IMG/VR virus record: IMGVR_UViG_3300007734_000733
Span: 1-60,427 of that record
Strand: one strand, 5' to 3'
DNA: 60,427 nucleotides
Source of the DNA: a virus
In this document: one piece after another, positions 6,729 to 14,110 of the stretch
How the letters are laid out: every line of letters begins with the position of its first letter
Position numbering within the stretch: position 1 is the stretch's first letter
Made by a program: the position numbers and the translations under genes
The notes under the pieces: model-generated
Database searches by the model: none
What the model saw: the letters and a program-made list of their open reading frames with translations, nothing else
What the model was told of the DNA's origin: nothing

Positions 6729-7855
6729 TCTTTCATGTCTGGAAGTTCTGAACCAGCCACAATGGCTGACTTATCAAAGTCCCACGGATCAACCACATGG
6801 CTCAAGGCCATCCCATAGAAGTCATCACGGGTAATCCCAACCGTCTGTAGAAACCACCCCAGGCTGGCCGGTTCTTTGCCGTCGTATTGCTGGGCTAAGG
6901 CGGCCCCCGCCGCCCGATCCATACGGCCATGCCGTATCTCAATGTTGGCCAGATGGTTCGTCCGGCCAAAACCGCGCTTGATGTACTTCAGCCAATCCCT
7001 AACGCCCTGGAACTGGCACTCAATCTTCTCGTAATCAAACTGCGGTGGGATGCCCTCGACCACATCACCCTCCCAGCCAAGGTGGTCCTTAATCAACGCC
7101 ACTTGATTGCGGGTGTCCCACCGCACGTAGTCGCCCAGACAGATGCTTTGAACGCCAAGCGCGTCTAACTCGGCCTTGGGCGGGTATGCGTGCCAGTGCA
7201 AATCGCGCCGGTCCAGGCTGGGGTTAGCGTCCTTAATGAACTCCCACATATCGTCAGCCGTCATGCCGAGATTCATCGCCCGGTTAAACCGCACCTCGTC
7301 AACATTCTCCTTCTCGGTGGGGTCGAGCCAGGATTGGTATTCCTTCAGTGACTCACCCCAGAATATAAGCGGCGTGTTGAACTTAAGCGCCATGTGCATG
7401 GGGAACGAGTAGACTCCCGTATGACAGTGCCAGCACGAATCGCCCTTACGGGAAAGTGCCTCCAGCATAGTGGCCTGGACGACCTTCCAGTTCGGCTTGA
7501 AGTCCAAGACTTCAACGCCCAACTGCTTGAACACCCGCGCATTGTTCTTCTCCAACTGTGGCCGAGTTCCCCAGTGATTGTACCGCACAACCAAAGGCCG
7601 CAACCGTAGCTGCGTCACCACATACCAAAGCTGGTAGGTGCTATCTTTGCCGCCGCTGAATGGCACGATGCAATCGTACTGGCCGTTGCGTTGACGAGCC
7701 TGGGTAATGATGGAGTGTAACTCCATCATGCGTTCGTTCCAGTCCACCGCCGTCAGCTTATGGTCTACCTGCACGCAGACAGAACACGCGCCAGCCGCGT
7801 TGAATGAAATGGTGTCGGCAGTCTCGGTGTTGAGACAGCGGGTGCAGGATTTCAT
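6719..7855 (-). CDS. N-acetyl sugar amidotransferase (WbpG/PseA/LegA family, PP-loop ATPase)
   Basis: 378 residues. CxxC pairs at residues 4-7 and 24-27 form a likely zinc knuckle, the PP-loop ATP-pyrophosphatase motif SGGKDS is at 67-72, and another Cys/His cluster (SCWHCH) follows. This is the layout of WbuX/WbpG/PseA enzymes, which adenylate a sugar acetamido group and replace oxygen with ammonia to give acetamidino (amidine) sugars such as acetamidino-legionaminic, pseudaminic or ManNAcA derivatives. A HisF-like protein is two genes downstream. The HisH-type glutaminase that normally supplies ammonia was not found in the genome. The start overlaps the previous stop (ATGA). Confidence 0.88.
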   Translation of the reverse strand: MKSCTRCLNTETADTISFNAAGACSVCVQVDHKLTAVDWNERMMELHSIITQARQRNGQYDCIVPFSGGKDSTYQLWYVVTQLRLRPLVVRYNHWGTRPQLEKNNARVFKQLGVEVLDFKPNWKVVQATMLEALSRKGDSCWHCHTGVYSFPMHMALKFNTPLIFWGESLKEYQSWLDPTEKENVDEVRFNRAMNLGMTADDMWEFIKDANPSLDRRDLHWHAYPPKAELDALGVQSICLGDYVRWDTRNQVALIKDHLGWEGDVVEGIPPQFDYEKIECQFQGVRDWLKYIKRGFGRTNHLANIEIRHGRMDRAAGAALAQQYDGKEPASLGWFLQTVGITRDDFYGMALSHVVDPWDFDKSAIVAGSELPDMKDWI

Positions 7856-8010
7856 TTGCCGCTCCTACGGGCCAGGAACTCCGCAATCTTCTTGTCCCGG
7901 TCTGGGTCAACGGGGAAATTGCGCGGTTTGGGTTTGCGGCCCTTGCGGAAGTTGAGTGACACTTTGGCGTTCGGGCCGAGCATGGCCTTCTCGGGCGGGT
8001 TGTTGGCCAT
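7852..8010 (-). CDS. Small basic protein of unknown function
   Basis: 52 residues, rich in Lys, Arg and Pro, probably nucleic-acid-binding or unstructured. Its TGA overlaps the ATG of the amidotransferase. An alternative in-frame GTG at 8028 would add six residues and directly abut the upstream gene. No family recognised. Confidence 0.55.
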   Translation of the reverse strand: MANNPPEKAMLGPNAKVSLNFRKGRKPKPRNFPVDPDRDKKIAEFLARRSGK

Positions 8011-8027
8011 CGTCTTCTTGGTCTTCA

Positions 8028-8438
8028 CTAACGGTCTTGCATCTTAATCGTCGTGATGCGGTCCTCATACTCACCCCACGGCTGCGGCTCGGTCTTGCCA
8101 AGGGCGTCGTCAACGTCCTGCATGGTGCGGGCCTCAATGTACTGACCGCCGACTCTGGTGAACTTATCGAGCCAGTCGAGTTGGTCGGGGGACAGTGGGT
8201 TCTTGGTTTTACTGAACTCCGTCTCAATGGCAAACGACTGCCCGTAGTAAAGCCAGCCGATGTAGTGGTACGGGTGATATCCGTCCGCACCGCGTACCTC
8301 CGTCTCCTTGGCACGCTTCAACTGCACGCCGCGTATTTTAGGTGCGCCGTTGTGGGTGCTGATGGATTCATCCAGCCAGATGTCCTTGCGGCTCTTTAGG
8401 GCCTTGAGAATCTGCGGGTCTAGTTTGGGTGCGGTCAT
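8028..8438 (-). CDS. VRR-NUC-like putative nuclease
   Basis: 136 residues. The segment GQSFAIETEFSKTKN, followed by LSPDQLDWLDK and GGQYIEARTMQDV, matches the order of the VRR-NUC fold (PD-(D/E)XK superfamily): a core strand with acidic residues (E-x-E in place of E-x-K), a Q near a helix, then a G-rich strand. The usual second-strand lysine is not obvious, so activity is uncertain. Stand-alone VRR-NUC proteins are common in phages and are thought to act on DNA junctions or restriction-like targets. Its ATG overlaps the stop of the MT-A70 methyltransferase (TAATG), suggesting coordinated expression. Confidence 0.68.
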   Translation of the reverse strand: MTAPKLDPQILKALKSRKDIWLDESISTHNGAPKIRGVQLKRAKETEVRGADGYHPYHYIGWLYYGQSFAIETEFSKTKNPLSPDQLDWLDKFTRVGGQYIEARTMQDVDDALGKTEPQPWGEYEDRITTIKMQDR

Positions 8439-9007
8439 TAAAACTTCTCCGTTTCGTTTCCAAACACATCCCAGCCCCGGCGGCGGGTTCGTGCGAACAT
8501 TTCTAACCTAGGGACATCCCCGTAAAGATCGATAAGCCACCCAGGCACTTCATCCGGCTTGCGGCTGTGTTCACGCCGGGGGCTGAAGAACTCCTTGCGG
8601 ATGCCGTGGTTAAGAACCGGCAAGCCCTTGCCGCGCTTAAATAGCCAGCACTCCTCACAGCCGCCACCCCGCGTGTGATAGCCCATACCGAATGATAGCT
8701 TCTCTTCCATAGGGAATAGGCGAAGCTGGCCGGGGATGTCTCCCGTCTTTAACCAGCGAAATAACACCGTGACGAACTTAAAGCCCCAAGCTTCGGCTAC
8801 AGTAATCGCATCCGGCAACATTGGGTCGTAAACCCACATAGCCAGCAACGCATCAGCGTTAGCTGATGGCTTAATGGCGCTGATGCCAGCCGTATCGAGC
8901 GTGGAGTAATGCGCGTCTGGGGCGCGGTCTAATCCGGTGGTTTGGTCATACACAGTAAAGGACCACGGCGGGTCAGCGTAGATAAGCGAATATTGCGATG
9001 ACGTCAT
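8438..9007 (-). CDS. MT-A70 family adenine-N6 DNA methyltransferase
   Basis: 189 residues from the ATG at 9007. The frame is open further upstream to 9145, but the catalytic DPPW (residues 12-15) then sits in the family's usual place near the N-terminus, and the upstream extension is low-complexity. Other family marks are LLAMWV, the FKFVTVLFRW segment and a late cluster of aromatic/charged residues. It is expected to transfer a methyl group from S-adenosylmethionine to adenine in DNA, perhaps protecting phage DNA from host restriction. It is the first gene of the long leftward run. No strong ribosome binding site is visible for either start. Confidence 0.85.
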   Translation of the reverse strand: MTSSQYSLIYADPPWSFTVYDQTTGLDRAPDAHYSTLDTAGISAIKPSANADALLAMWVYDPMLPDAITVAEAWGFKFVTVLFRWLKTGDIPGQLRLFPMEEKLSFGMGYHTRGGGCEECWLFKRGKGLPVLNHGIRKEFFSPRREHSRKPDEVPGWLIDLYGDVPRLEMFARTRRRGWDVFGNETEKF

Positions 9008-9138
9008 ACACACACACTGCATACGGAGTGTGGATGGGTCAAACCAATTTTGTAAAAAAAAAATGGGGAATGGGGGCGAGGGGGTTAACTTTAACACCGC
9101 GACCGCCGCGCCGCCGCCGAATGGCCTCCGTGGGGTCC

Positions 9139-9320
9139 ATAGCAAGCTATCCTATAGCTACCGATCCATAGTCGGCTATCCATAGCTCGCTATGCGATTT
9201 GGCGGATGCATAGCTTGCTATCCATAGCCGACCATTCAATAGCTTGCTATCCATAGCTTGCTATCCATAGCTTGCTATCCATAGCTTGCTATCCATAGCT
9301 CGCTATCCATAGCCGACCAT
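9139..9320. repeat. Array of short palindromes ATAGC-NN-GCTAT with 14-bp period
   Basis: About ten to eleven copies of the 12-bp inverted repeat ATAGCTTGCTAT, or near variants (ATAGCTCGCTAT, ATAGCAAGCTAT, ATAGTCGGCTAT, ATAGCCGACCAT). The five between 9239 and 9306 are spaced exactly 14 bp apart by CC. The block lies in the divergent gap between the leftward methyltransferase/sugar genes and the rightward MoxR gene. The symmetry and regular spacing suggest a multi-site operator or replication iterons rather than coding DNA. Confidence 0.85.
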
Positions 9321-9423
9321 GCACTCAACACGCGAGTGCCCGAGCTATGCTGCGCTGCGGGAGAAACCAGCGCACATATGCTGCACTGCGGGAGCCGGCG
9401 ATAGTGATCCCGATGCAAAACAG

Positions 9424-9484
9424 CTAACCCATTGAAATCGTTATTATATCACTTTTGATATAAGTATTCTAACCCATTGAAATC
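9424..9484. repeat. Two 16-bp direct repeats flanking a palindrome
   Basis: CTAACCCATTGAAATC occurs at 9424-9439 and 9469-9484, 45 bp apart. Between them the 8-bp arms TTATATCA and TGATATAA face each other across a 4-base spacer (9444-9463). The arrangement is typical of a regulator or initiator binding region. Confidence 0.7.
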
Positions 9485-9606
9485 ATTGCATAATTTCGAT
9501 GAGAACAAACAGTGGACAAATCGCGAGCATGGGGTGTCAGGCACAGAGGTGACACTTTGTCGCATGCTCACCCACGGGCCTCCCAGGCCATCCTAGGGCA
9601 TGCCCA

Positions 9607-9634
9607 TTGCGCGAACGAATGTTGCGCGTATAAT
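9607..9634 (+). promoter_or_regulatory. Candidate sigma70-like promoter for the MoxR operon
   Basis: A perfect TATAAT (9629-9634) is preceded by TTGCGC (9607-9612) at a 16-bp spacing. The -35 match is weak (first three bases only). Position and orientation fit the gene starting at 9794. Confidence 0.4.
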
Positions 9635-9793
9635 CCACCCGCTCGCATGCTCCCGTCGACGGCCATGCCAGCAGCACCCCTCGTCGCCCGTAACACCCCC
9701 GAAAAACATACGTACATATATATGTGTGACAACTTGCCACGTGTGATAAGATGTCACCGGGCAATACTGCCTTGAACCGAACCGGAGTCGTAA

Positions 9794-10831
9794 ATGTCGA
9801 ACGTAAACGCAACCGAACTAGCACAGGTAATCACACGTCACTGCGCACTGAACCAGCCGTGCTTCACGTGGGGCGATGCTGGCCTTGGCAAGTCCACGAT
9901 CCATCGCACTGCCGCAGCCAGCCTTGGCATGCGGTTCATCGACTATCGGCTGTCGCAAGTCGATGGAGTCGATATTGCTGGCTATAAGAGCATCGTAAAC
10001 GGCAGGACGATCAGCAGCGCCCCAGAAGGGCTGCCGGACTCTGATGATCAGACTCCCACGCTGATTCTATTTGACGAAATTAACCGCGCGAACAAGAGCG
10101 CGCTGTCAGCTGTAATGTCACTGTTTACAGAGCGCACGCTGTCGGGGGGCTATCGCCTGCCTGATGCCGTGAGACTCTTTGCAGCAGGAAACAGGCAGCA
10201 GGATGATGGCAGCGTGGCCAAGCTGTCGGTCCCGATGATCGATAGATTCGGCCACTACACGATTCTGCCTGACCTTGACTCATGGGTTAACGACTTCGCG
10301 AAGCCTGCCGGTATCGCGCATGAAGTGATCGGCTTTCACCGAGGTAATGATGGGTCCATGCTCCACATCACTGACCCCAAACGCCTGTGCCTGCCAGTGA
10401 CCACCCCCAGGGGCTGGGAGTCTGTCTCAAAGATTCTGCAAGCCTTCCCAGCTGATCAGCTGCGCAAAAAGATGATCGCGGCACGCATTGGTGATGGCCC
10501 TGCCGCAGCCTTTCAAGCGCACCTGACCCTGCTGGAAAATATGGTCACGCCATCACAAGTATTAGATAACCCTGACAGCGCACCTATCCCTGAGTCCCCT
10601 GGCGTGCTGTACACCATCGCGGAGGCCCTGGCACGCAGGTGCAGCCAAGCGCAGCAGCAGGCCCCCACAGCCCCCCGCGCGCCTGTGGCACAGGCTTGGG
10701 CTGCTGCCATGCAATACGCCCAACGCCTGCCTTCTGAGTACCGGGCTGTCATGGTCAGCAGCGCGACAGCCCTGTGTCCCGATCTCAAAAATACCGCCAC
10801 TTACATCGCCTTCGTAACGTCTAACCAGTAA
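9794..10831 (+). CDS. MoxR-type AAA+ ATPase
   Basis: 345 residues. Walker A GDAGLGKST is at 27-35 and Walker B LILFDEIN at 90-97, followed by AAGNRQQDDG (sensor 1) and PMIDRF with an arginine-finger-like residue. This is the MoxR/dynein-related AAA pattern. MoxR ATPases act with VWA proteins as chaperone or metal-insertion-like machines. The genes immediately downstream (DUF3150 and a VWA/metallopeptidase-like protein) make the same three-gene set found in some large phages and plasmids. The C-terminal third is Ala/Gln/Pro rich and less conserved. The role in phage growth is unknown. Confidence 0.86.
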   Translation: MSNVNATELAQVITRHCALNQPCFTWGDAGLGKSTIHRTAAASLGMRFIDYRLSQVDGVDIAGYKSIVNGRTISSAPEGLPDSDDQTPTLILFDEINRANKSALSAVMSLFTERTLSGGYRLPDAVRLFAAGNRQQDDGSVAKLSVPMIDRFGHYTILPDLDSWVNDFAKPAGIAHEVIGFHRGNDGSMLHITDPKRLCLPVTTPRGWESVSKILQAFPADQLRKKMIAARIGDGPAAAFQAHLTLLENMVTPSQVLDNPDSAPIPESPGVLYTIAEALARRCSQAQQQAPTAPRAPVAQAWAAAMQYAQRLPSEYRAVMVSSATALCPDLKNTATYIAFVTSNQ

Positions 10832-10848
10832 CCAAAGGAATCGGAATC

Positions 10849-11736
10849 ATGACTAAATCCAGTCTCTCAGAATCTGCGCTGCTCGTGTCTCTAACCGTGT
10901 CCATGTGGAGTGGCGTCAAGCTTGATAAGTCACTGGCCACTGAGGTCGAATTGCAACACGGCATGGGTGCGAACAGCGGGAAATACTCCAAGAATCTGCT
11001 GACAAAAGACGCGTTGAAAAACGCTATCGCAGCCAGTGGTGCGCTGCGCACGTACGTGCGCGAACAGACCAGCCCTTGGCTGGACGGTGGCGTGCGCATC
11101 TTGGCTGCCGTTAACTACGCCAAGGCGAACGAACGCATCACGAATCTCATCGATGACTTTGAAGCAGCTGCGCAGAATCTTTGCGCACGCCTGCCGGAAG
11201 AAAAGGCTGCCGCACGTGTGCGTTTGAACGGCAGCTATCGCGACTCTGATTACCCTGATGATCTGCGCGCTAAATTTAGCGCAGCTGTGCGCTATTTCCC
11301 GCTGCCCGACGAGCGCGACTTTCGAGTCCAGGCAGGCGAAAAGATCACAGCAGCAGAACGTGCGACATTGCAGGCTGGTTTTGCCAAGGGGCTACAAGAG
11401 GCCGAGTCCGCTGCCATAGCTGACATCTGGGGTAAGCTTGCTGGCCCTGTGGCTGCCATGGCTGGGAGCCTTGTGGACTACACTCCCGCGACAGCGACCA
11501 CCAAGGCTGTGGCCCCCTTCCGTGACAGCCTAGTCAGCAATATCCAAAACATTGTGGACCTGATTCCTAACCTAGACTTTAGCTCTAATCCTGACCTTGA
11601 GCGCGTGCGGCAGCAGGTACGCGATACCCTGCTGGTCTGCACGCCAGCAGCCCTGCGCGACGACTCAACCCTGCGCGCTGATGTCGCAGCCAGGGCTGCG
11701 AAGATCGCTGCTGATATCGCTGAATTGACAGCATAG
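10849..11736 (+). CDS. DUF3150 family protein
   Basis: 295 residues, mostly helical. The opening SVSMWSGVKLDK..ATEVELQHG followed by G.YSKNLL and REQTSPWLDGG matches the DUF3150 family as I remember it. It lies 17 bp after the MoxR gene and 5 bp before the VWA gene with its own purine-rich leader (AAAGGAATCGG), so the three are an operon. DUF3150 proteins have no assigned activity. Constant pairing with MoxR and VWA suggests a substrate adaptor or complex subunit. Confidence 0.75.
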   Translation: MTKSSLSESALLVSLTVSMWSGVKLDKSLATEVELQHGMGANSGKYSKNLLTKDALKNAIAASGALRTYVREQTSPWLDGGVRILAAVNYAKANERITNLIDDFEAAAQNLCARLPEEKAAARVRLNGSYRDSDYPDDLRAKFSAAVRYFPLPDERDFRVQAGEKITAAERATLQAGFAKGLQEAESAAIADIWGKLAGPVAAMAGSLVDYTPATATTKAVAPFRDSLVSNIQNIVDLIPNLDFSSNPDLERVRQQVRDTLLVCTPAALRDDSTLRADVAARAAKIAADIAELTA

Positions 11737-11741
11737 GGGCC

Positions 11742-13073
11742 ATGATCATGAACGCCTTAAGACTCACGCCTGCAATGGCCCGCTGCATCAAGATGCGGCA
11801 GCGGCTGCTGGAATCAGATTCCAACGGATTCTTTGGGCAGCTGTTGCTGAATCTAAGACTCGTGGAAGATGACTCGATACAGACAGCTGCTGTGGATATG
11901 GACCACCTATACTTCAATCCAACCTACGTGCTGGGGCTGCCCCTGCCACAGCTGATGGGGCTGCTGTGGCACGAAACACTGCACCCTGCCTTGGGGCATC
12001 TAACACGTGGCCATGATCGCGACCCTGCACAGTGGAACGAAGCCTGCGATTTTATCATTAACCAGATCGTGACCAGCCGTGGGGGGGTGCTGCCCCCTGG
12101 GGCGCTGATAGACTCACGTTATGCTGGTCTGTCGGCCGAACAGATATACAGCCGTCGAAACGGCCAGGGCCAGGGCAACAGGCAGCAGCCCCAGCCCCAG
12201 CCCCAGCAGGGCCAGCAGGGCCAGCAAGGCCAAGGCCAGGGTCAGGGCCAGGGCCAGGGCCAGGGCCAGGGTCAGCCCCAGCCCCAGCCCCAAGGCCAGC
12301 AGCCCCAGGGCCAAGGCCAAGGCCAGGGTCAGGGCCAAGGTCAGCAGGGGCCAGGGCCAGGGGGCAAGGCTGCTGGCGGCACTGTGCAGCATCAAGGCGA
12401 CAGCTGTGGCGGGTTCAAGGTGGTTGCCCAAGAAGGCACTGCCAAGGCTGCCGATGCGCAGGCTGTGTGGGTCGAACGCATTGCCAGTGCTGCGCGTGCT
12501 AGCAGCATGGCTGGCAAGCTTCCCTCTGATGTAGCCACCCTGATCCAGTCTGTACTGGCCCCCAAGGCCACGCCTGAGTCACTGATCCAGGGATTCTTTA
12601 TGGATCAGCGCAGCGACGAGTCCACGTGGTCAAGACGCAATAAGCGGGTGTCTCACATGATGCTGCCAGGGCCAGCCAGGGACGAAATGGGCTGTCTCGT
12701 GGTGGCCATCGATGTCAGCGCAAGCATCTCAGCCACAGCCCTGCGCACGTTTGCTGGCATGCTTAAGCTACTAATCGACACTGTGCAGGCTGAGGAGATT
12801 CACGTGATTACGTGTAATACCAAGGTAACAGGCTGCCGCACCTATCAGCGCAACGAAGAGATCGGCTTGGATTTTTACGGCAGTGGTGGCACAGCCTTCG
12901 GCCCTGTTTTTGAACATATTGCGCAGGCAGGCTGGCAGCCTGCTGGGCTGATATATCTGACAGACCTAGATTGCCATGATGCTCCCGCCGCTGACCCTGG
13001 TTACCCTGTATGCTGGGCCACTTATGACGCCAGCAGGCGCGCCCCCTTCGGGCTGGAAGTCAAAATAGACTAA
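11742..13073 (+). CDS. VWA-domain putative metallopeptidase (DUF2201-like), Gln/Gly-repeat linker
   Basis: 443 residues. The N-terminal domain carries a zinc-protease-like HETLH (77-81) with nearby histidines (HLTRGH) and a conserved NEACDFIIN segment. The C-terminal domain is a von Willebrand A fold with a MIDAS motif DVSAS (about 324-328). Between them lies a roughly 70-residue Gln/Gly/Pro low-complexity linker encoded by CAGGGC-type tandem repeats. Proteins of this architecture partner with MoxR ATPases. The target of the presumed protease or metal-binding activity is unknown. A strong terminator follows the stop codon. The linker repeat length is likely to vary between related phages. Confidence 0.82.
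   Translation: MIMNALRLTPAMARCIKMRQRLLESDSNGFFGQLLLNLRLVEDDSIQTAAVDMDHLYFNPTYVLGLPLPQLMGLLWHETLHPALGHLTRGHDRDPAQWNEACDFIINQIVTSRGGVLPPGALIDSRYAGLSAEQIYSRRNGQGQGNRQQPQPQPQQGQQGQQGQGQGQGQGQGQGQGQPQPQPQGQQPQGQGQGQGQGQGQQGPGPGGKAAGGTVQHQGDSCGGFKVVAQEGTAKAADAQAVWVERIASAARASSMAGKLPSDVATLIQSVLAPKATPESLIQGFFMDQRSDESTWSRRNKRVSHMMLPGPARDEMGCLVVAIDVSASISATALRTFAGMLKLLIDTVQAEEIHVITCNTKVTGCRTYQRNEEIGLDFYGSGGTAFGPVFEHIAQAGWQPAGLIYLTDLDCHDAPAADPGYPVCWATYDASRRAPFGLEVKID
12159..12366 (+). repeat. In-frame CAGGGC/CAGCCC tandem repeats coding a Gln/Gly/Pro linker
   Basis: A degenerate 6-bp repeat array (CAGGGC, CAAGGC, CAGCCC) that stays in frame and encodes alternating Gln-Gly and Gln-Pro. It forms the flexible link between the metallopeptidase-like and VWA domains. 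Confidence 0.9.
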
Positions 13074-13093
13074 CCCGCATCAGACTTAAGATG

Positions 13094-13123
13094 GGGGCCA
13101 CGCTTTGTGGCCCCTTTCTTTTG
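13094..13123 (+). terminator. Rho-independent terminator after the MoxR-VWA operon
   Basis: A perfect 8-bp stem GGGGCCAC/GTGGCCCC with a 5-nt loop is followed by TTTCTTTTG, 20 bp after the VWA stop codon. Confidence 0.88.
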
Positions 13124-13125
13124 TC

Positions 13126-13487
13126 TACTTGGACCTTGGCCTTGGGCCTTGGACCTTGGCCTAGGGCCTTGGACCTTGGACCTTGGGGCCTAGGGCCTTG
13201 GACCTAGGGCCTTGGGCCTTGGACCTTGGACCTTGGCCTAGGGCCTTGGACCTTGGACCTTGGGGCCTAGGGCCTTGGACCTAGGGCCTTGGGCCTTGGA
13301 CCTTGGGCCTAGGGCCTTGGACCTTGGACCTTGGACCTTGGGGCCTAGGGCCTAGGGCCTTGGGGCCTTTGACCTAGAGCCCTTGTGGCCTGCCTGCCTG
13401 CCTGCTGCCCTTGGCCTGCCTGCCCTTGGACCTTGGACCTTGGACCTTGGACCTTGGGCCTGCCTGCCTGCCTGCCCTGCCTGCCTG
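13126..13487. repeat. Heptamer array GG(A/G)CCT(T/A) followed by CCTG repeats
   Basis: From about 13126 to 13380 the DNA is almost entirely tandem heptamers of the types GGACCTT, GGGCCTT, GGACCTA and GGGCCTA, so CCTTGG or CCTAGG palindromes recur every 7 bp. From 13388 to about 13495 this gives way to CCTGCCTGCC tetramer repeats with another run of GGACCTT units (about 13427-13460). The open frames seen here are repeat artefacts and I see no gene. The array follows directly on the terminator of the MoxR operon. Confidence 0.88.
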
Positions 13488-13805
13488 CTATCCCTGCCAC
13501 AGGCCTGCGGCATGGCATGTCTGAATCAGGTGACTCATGGCGTGCTGGATATCAACACCAGCACGCGACCTCTTCGGATGCCGCGATCTCCAATATCCAG
13601 AATCAGGGTATAGCGACAGTAGATAAGCTATCCCATGCAATTGATTTGCCCTTAGAATCTGTATGACTCCATCCTGGCGCTGAATCACGTAGCGCCTTTC
13701 CCCTGCCGTTGTTGTTGCCTCCACAAATCCCAGGCACACGTAGACCGGCACTATTCGCTTAATAGCTACTATTTTGGATGTTTCGGACTCTAAATTTAAG
13801 CTCAT
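13488..13805 (-). CDS. Possible small protein of unknown function between repeat arrays
   Basis: 105 residues with normal protein-like composition, unlike the neighbouring repeat frames. A regular strand/helix pattern and a basic segment (YWRSRHPKRSRAG) are visible. AAGGA stands six bases before the ATG, a good ribosome binding site. Its 3' end runs to the edge of the CCTG repeats, so the last residues may be eroded. It is isolated and points opposite to its neighbours. I do not recognise a family. A regulator or origin-binding protein next to the 14-bp array would be a guess. Confidence 0.45.
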   Translation of the reverse strand: MSLNLESETSKIVAIKRIVPVYVCLGFVEATTTAGERRYVIQRQDGVIQILRANQLHGIAYLLSLYPDSGYWRSRHPKRSRAGVDIQHAMSHLIQTCHAAGLWQG

Positions 13806-13819
13806 TTTATCCTTATATC

Positions 13820-13917
13820 ATTAGTCCGGTTCCATTAGTCCGGTTCCATTAGTCCGGTTCCATTAGTCCGGTTCCATTAGTCCGGTTCCATTAGTCCGGT
13901 TCCATTAGTCCGGTCCC
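13820..13917. repeat. Seven tandem copies of ATTAGTCCGGTTCC
   Basis: Exact 14-bp units start at 13820, 13834, 13848, 13862, 13876, 13890 and 13904 (the last has a GTCCC ending). There are no unique spacers, so it is not a CRISPR array. Directly downstream lies AT-rich, hairpin-rich DNA (to 14330). Iterons next to an AT-rich segment are typical of a replication origin. The array also lies directly upstream of the minus-strand gene starting at 13805 and could act as its operator. Confidence 0.92.
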
Positions 13918-14085
13918 TTTAGCCCCCTTACCCCCTTACCCTTATTCATTACCCTTATTCATTCTAATAAGGGTACAGCAATATCAATGACTTAGACCCT
14001 TATTAGTTTTTTTAACTAAATCAAAAAAACATCACATAAACCATTGTTATAATTAACAAATTTAACAACAACTATGACATTGTGC

Positions 14086-14110
14086 GGGCTTATTAGTAGT
14101 GAATAAGCCC
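14086..14110. other. Perfect 9-bp hairpin in the candidate origin
   Basis: GGGCTTATT (14086-14094) and AATAAGCCC (14102-14110) form a perfect inverted repeat with a 7-base loop, followed by a long C-run and not by T residues, so it is not a plus-strand terminator. Confidence 0.75.

Larger units (their letters stand above)
9321..9793. promoter_or_regulatory. Divergent intergenic region upstream of the MoxR operon
   Basis: No convincing gene. It holds a 17-base imperfect direct repeat around 9344 and 9377 (TATGCTGC..CTGCGGGAG), two exact copies of CTAACCCATTGAAATC at 9424 and 9469 that bracket a TTATATCA/TGATATAA palindrome, and several GTGACA/TGTCAC half-sites (9548-9563, 9726-9758). A candidate promoter is at 9607-9634. 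The 5' leader of the MoxR mRNA would be about 150 nt. Confidence 0.55.

Noticed and set aside
9512-9775. 87-aa plus frame in the intergenic region
   Set aside because: No ribosome binding site, His/Cys/Ala-rich without a pattern, and it spans the promoter-like sequence.
12114-12431. 105-aa antisense frame rich in Leu/Ala opposite the VWA linker
   Set aside because: It is the reverse strand of the CAGGGC repeats and has no own signals.
13383-13666. Open frames on the plus strand in the CCTG/GGACCTT repeats
   Set aside because: They are made of repeat-encoded Pro/Leu/Ala/Cys runs with no ribosome binding site.
13820-13917. CRISPR-like array
   Set aside because: The 14-bp units are directly tandem without unique spacers, so it is not a CRISPR array.
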